Of a DNA stretch of 23,424 nucleotides, positions 22,300-23,424 are shown piece after piece; the stretch's first letter is position 1; each line of letters begins with the position of its first letter. This DNA is from a virus, in the IMG/VR virus record IMGVR_UViG_3300029267_003210, positions 1-23,424 of that record. One strand, written 5' to 3'. The notes below the pieces were generated by a model. It made no database searches. It saw only the letters and a program-made list of their open reading frames with translations, and was not told the DNA's origin. The position numbers and the translations under genes are program-made.

Positions 22300-22325
22300 T
22301 GCGACGTTTGGCGGTAGCTGAGCTG

Positions 22326-22349
22326 CGGGTCGTCAGGGAGGACGACCTG
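22326..22349. promoter_or_regulatory. Stem-loop before the 22378 gene
   Basis: CGGGTCGTC (22326-22334) pairs with GACGACCTG (22341-22349) in 9 bp, one G-U, around a 6-nt AGGGAG loop, in the 78-base gap 22300-22377. No T-run follows, so it is not a classical terminator. The loop carries an AGGGAG that looks like a Shine-Dalgarno. Confidence 0.4.
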
Positions 22350-22377
22350 TAGTTCGGTATATCTGCAGAGGTGCGAC

Positions 22378-22716
22378 ATGAAAAAAGCGCATATTCTGGA
22401 CGACCCAAAGTATGACGCGAAGGGCCTGGCGATGGTCCGAGTGGCGTTCTGGGTTCCGGCGCCGGACGGGTATCCGGCCGACGCGACGCGAGAAAGTATG
22501 GTTGAGTCTATCTCGGGAGACGAATTGGGGGCGCTGCGCGACGGCGAGTTTATCGAAATAGTCCGGTCGATCCGGGTTAATCGACGGGGAACGGTGCAGG
22601 ACCGGGCGGAAGCGGCCCGCAAGAAATATCAGGCGGTCAAACTGGAAGTGGATCGGATGATTCCGCCCGACAGGTTACGGGGCGAGGTGATTGACTGCAG
22701 TGAAGGGGGTGCGTGA
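22378..22716 (+). CDS. Small hypothetical protein, distal tail block
   Basis: This 112-aa protein is not recognised. It has an alpha/beta N-terminus (HILDDPKYDAKGLAMVRVAF), a strand-turn-helix segment (WVPAPDGYPADATRESMVES) and a charged C-terminal helix (RAEAARKKYQAVKLEVDRMI). AGAGG lies seven bases before the ATG. Its stop shares one base with the next start (TGATG), so the two are coupled. It may be a tail-fibre assembly or connector protein, by location only. Confidence 0.5.
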   Translation: MKKAHILDDPKYDAKGLAMVRVAFWVPAPDGYPADATRESMVESISGDELGALRDGEFIEIVRSIRVNRRGTVQDRAEAARKKYQAVKLEVDRMIPPDRLRGEVIDCSEGGA

Positions 22717-23102
22717 TGCCGACGAGCCGGCCGGCGTGGACCGAGAATCAAACACTACAAGCGGCGCAGACGGTTAATGCTAGTAGTTCAGACACTGACG
22801 ATCTGGATCTTGACGCGGCGGGTTTTGATGAAGTTCTCTTGATATTCGCCGTGACGTTCAACGGATCGGCTACCGGTGATTACCTTATCGAAATTTTCAC
22901 CTCGGCCGATGGGGGTAGCAATGATAGCACGGTCCCAATAATTTCCCAGCCTGTTGAATGTGACCCGGGTCAGACGGTGCGGGTTTCAGTGAGTGTTGCG
23001 GGCGTGCCTTACATTGCGGTCAAACGCACAAATGAGGATGGCTCATACAGTATCACGAACGAAACGGTCATGTACGCCGGCCGCAAGTGGAGTCACACGT
23101 AG
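22716..23102 (+). CDS. Small beta-rich protein, probable tail fibre or surface component
   Basis: This 128-aa protein is a beta sandwich by appearance: SSSDTDDLDLDAAGFDEVLL, IFAVTFNGSATGDYLIEIFT, then a VECDPGQTVRVSVSVAGVPY strand set and a VMYAGRKWSHT end. Alternating hydrophobic residues and Asp/Asn/Gly turns are typical of phage surface or fibre domains. The ATG at 22716 overlaps the previous stop (TGATG) and has GAAGGGGG upstream. The next, LamG-like gene begins at its stop (TAGTG). I cannot name the family. Confidence 0.55.
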   Translation: MPTSRPAWTENQTLQAAQTVNASSSDTDDLDLDAAGFDEVLLIFAVTFNGSATGDYLIEIFTSADGGSNDSTVPIISQPVECDPGQTVRVSVSVAGVPYIAVKRTNEDGSYSITNETVMYAGRKWSHT

Positions 23103-23424
23103 TGGTCACGTGGCAAAAACCAATACGAGGGCACCTGCCGAATCGGATGCACCGGTTAGCGCCGGATATTGTCTGCTCGCCGTTTAATGAGCACATGGGT
23201 GATTACGGTTACGATTTGAGCGGTGCGGGGAACTTCGTTGATTTAACGGCAGGATACTGTGCGCCGCACGACACACCAAGATGGGAGGCCGGAGGCGTAT
23301 ACTATGACGAGTATAGCATTTACTCGCAGATAAGCCCGCTTGATTTGACGGCATGCAATCAGATCACCGTGGTCGCGGGGGTAGGGTTTGATTCGCTGGC
23401 ATCCCTCCCCATTATAGGTACACA
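23102..23424 (+). CDS. LamG/concanavalin-like tail protein, 3' end beyond window
   Basis: An open frame runs from GTG 23102, overlapping the previous stop, to the end of the window with no stop (107 codons). GGAG lies nine bases upstream; an ATG at 23147 is the alternative start. Residues ~31-107 read PFNEHMGDYGYDLSGAGNFV, later WEAGGVYYDEYSIYSQISPL, then a run of hydrophobic strands (ITVVAGVGFDSLASLPIIG). 'PFNE…YDLSG.GN' is the usual opening of LamG/jelly-roll domains, which bind carbohydrate. It is probably a receptor-binding or appendage protein. The rest lies outside the window. Confidence 0.65.
   Translation, partial: MVTWQKPIRGHLPNRMHRLAPDIVCSPFNEHMGDYGYDLSGAGNFVDLTAGYCAPHDTPRWEAGGVYYDEYSIYSQISPLDLTACNQITVVAGVGFDSLASLPIIGT

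Noticed and set aside
23110-23187. Short GTG frame (VAKTNTRAPAESDAPVSAGY…) at 23110-23187
   Set aside because: It is out of frame with the LamG-like sequence that continues to the window end and ends without features.
1-23424. tRNA, rRNA, IS element or transposase
   Set aside because: No cloverleaf-type sequence, ribosomal sequence or transposase motif was seen on either strand.

Overview
The window is part of the genome of a tailed bacteriophage or prophage, GC-rich by eye. It carries nearly the whole virion-structure block of a siphovirus with a lambda-like gene order. No host gene, integrase, lysis, replication or tRNA gene is visible, so it is an internal piece of a larger phage or prophage. 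Strong Shine-Dalgarno sequences and sigma70-type promoter hexamers point to a bacterial host. The composite intergenic repeats (ACAAGAT/ACAGGAT units plus GATTTAAGATT/GATTTCAG tracts) resemble dispersed repeats I associate with Planctomycetota and some deltaproteobacterial genomes. That host guess is weak.

Layout. (1) 234-2015: a ParB-fold protein and a PP-loop/PAPS-reductase-like protein, translationally coupled, followed by a convergent ASCH-domain gene whose 3' end overlaps the PAPS-like gene by about 100 bp. (2) 2078-5267: small terminase, two small ORFs (one of 58 aa) and a GpA-type large terminase. (3) 5271-7796: an accessory insert between terminase and portal, holding a double zinc-ribbon gene on the plus strand and five small genes on the minus strand behind a near-consensus promoter. 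(4) 7797-13561: a small gpW-position protein, lambda-type portal, fused prohead protease/major capsid protein with a strong internal start, a DUF2190-type decoration protein, and two connector-position proteins. (5) 13694-23424: a tail completion protein, putative tail tube, tail-assembly chaperone with a programmed -1 frameshift, a membrane-anchored beta-rich protein, tape measure, tail tip/hub proteins, several small distal tail proteins, and the start of a LamG-like protein that runs off the end.

How it works together. Terminase packages DNA through the portal into a shell built from the capsid part of the fusion. The protease part should mature that shell and the decoration protein should coat it. 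The connector-position genes join head to tail. The chaperone pair loads the tape measure, on which the tube polymerises, and the tip and distal proteins end the tail.

Most notable points: (a) nine copies of a composite hairpin repeat at gene-module boundaries, usually just upstream of a ribosome binding site, two of which supply stop codons; (b) a complete -1 frameshift signal (A9 slippery run, 7-nt spacer, 8-bp stem-loop) joining a lambda G-like frame to a short T-like frame; (c) an internal start in the protease-capsid fusion; (d) the ParB/PAPS-reductase pair, which resembles IbrB/IbrA-type regulator pairs; (e) the minus-strand cassette in the head block; (f) a low-GC central stretch in the tape measure gene.
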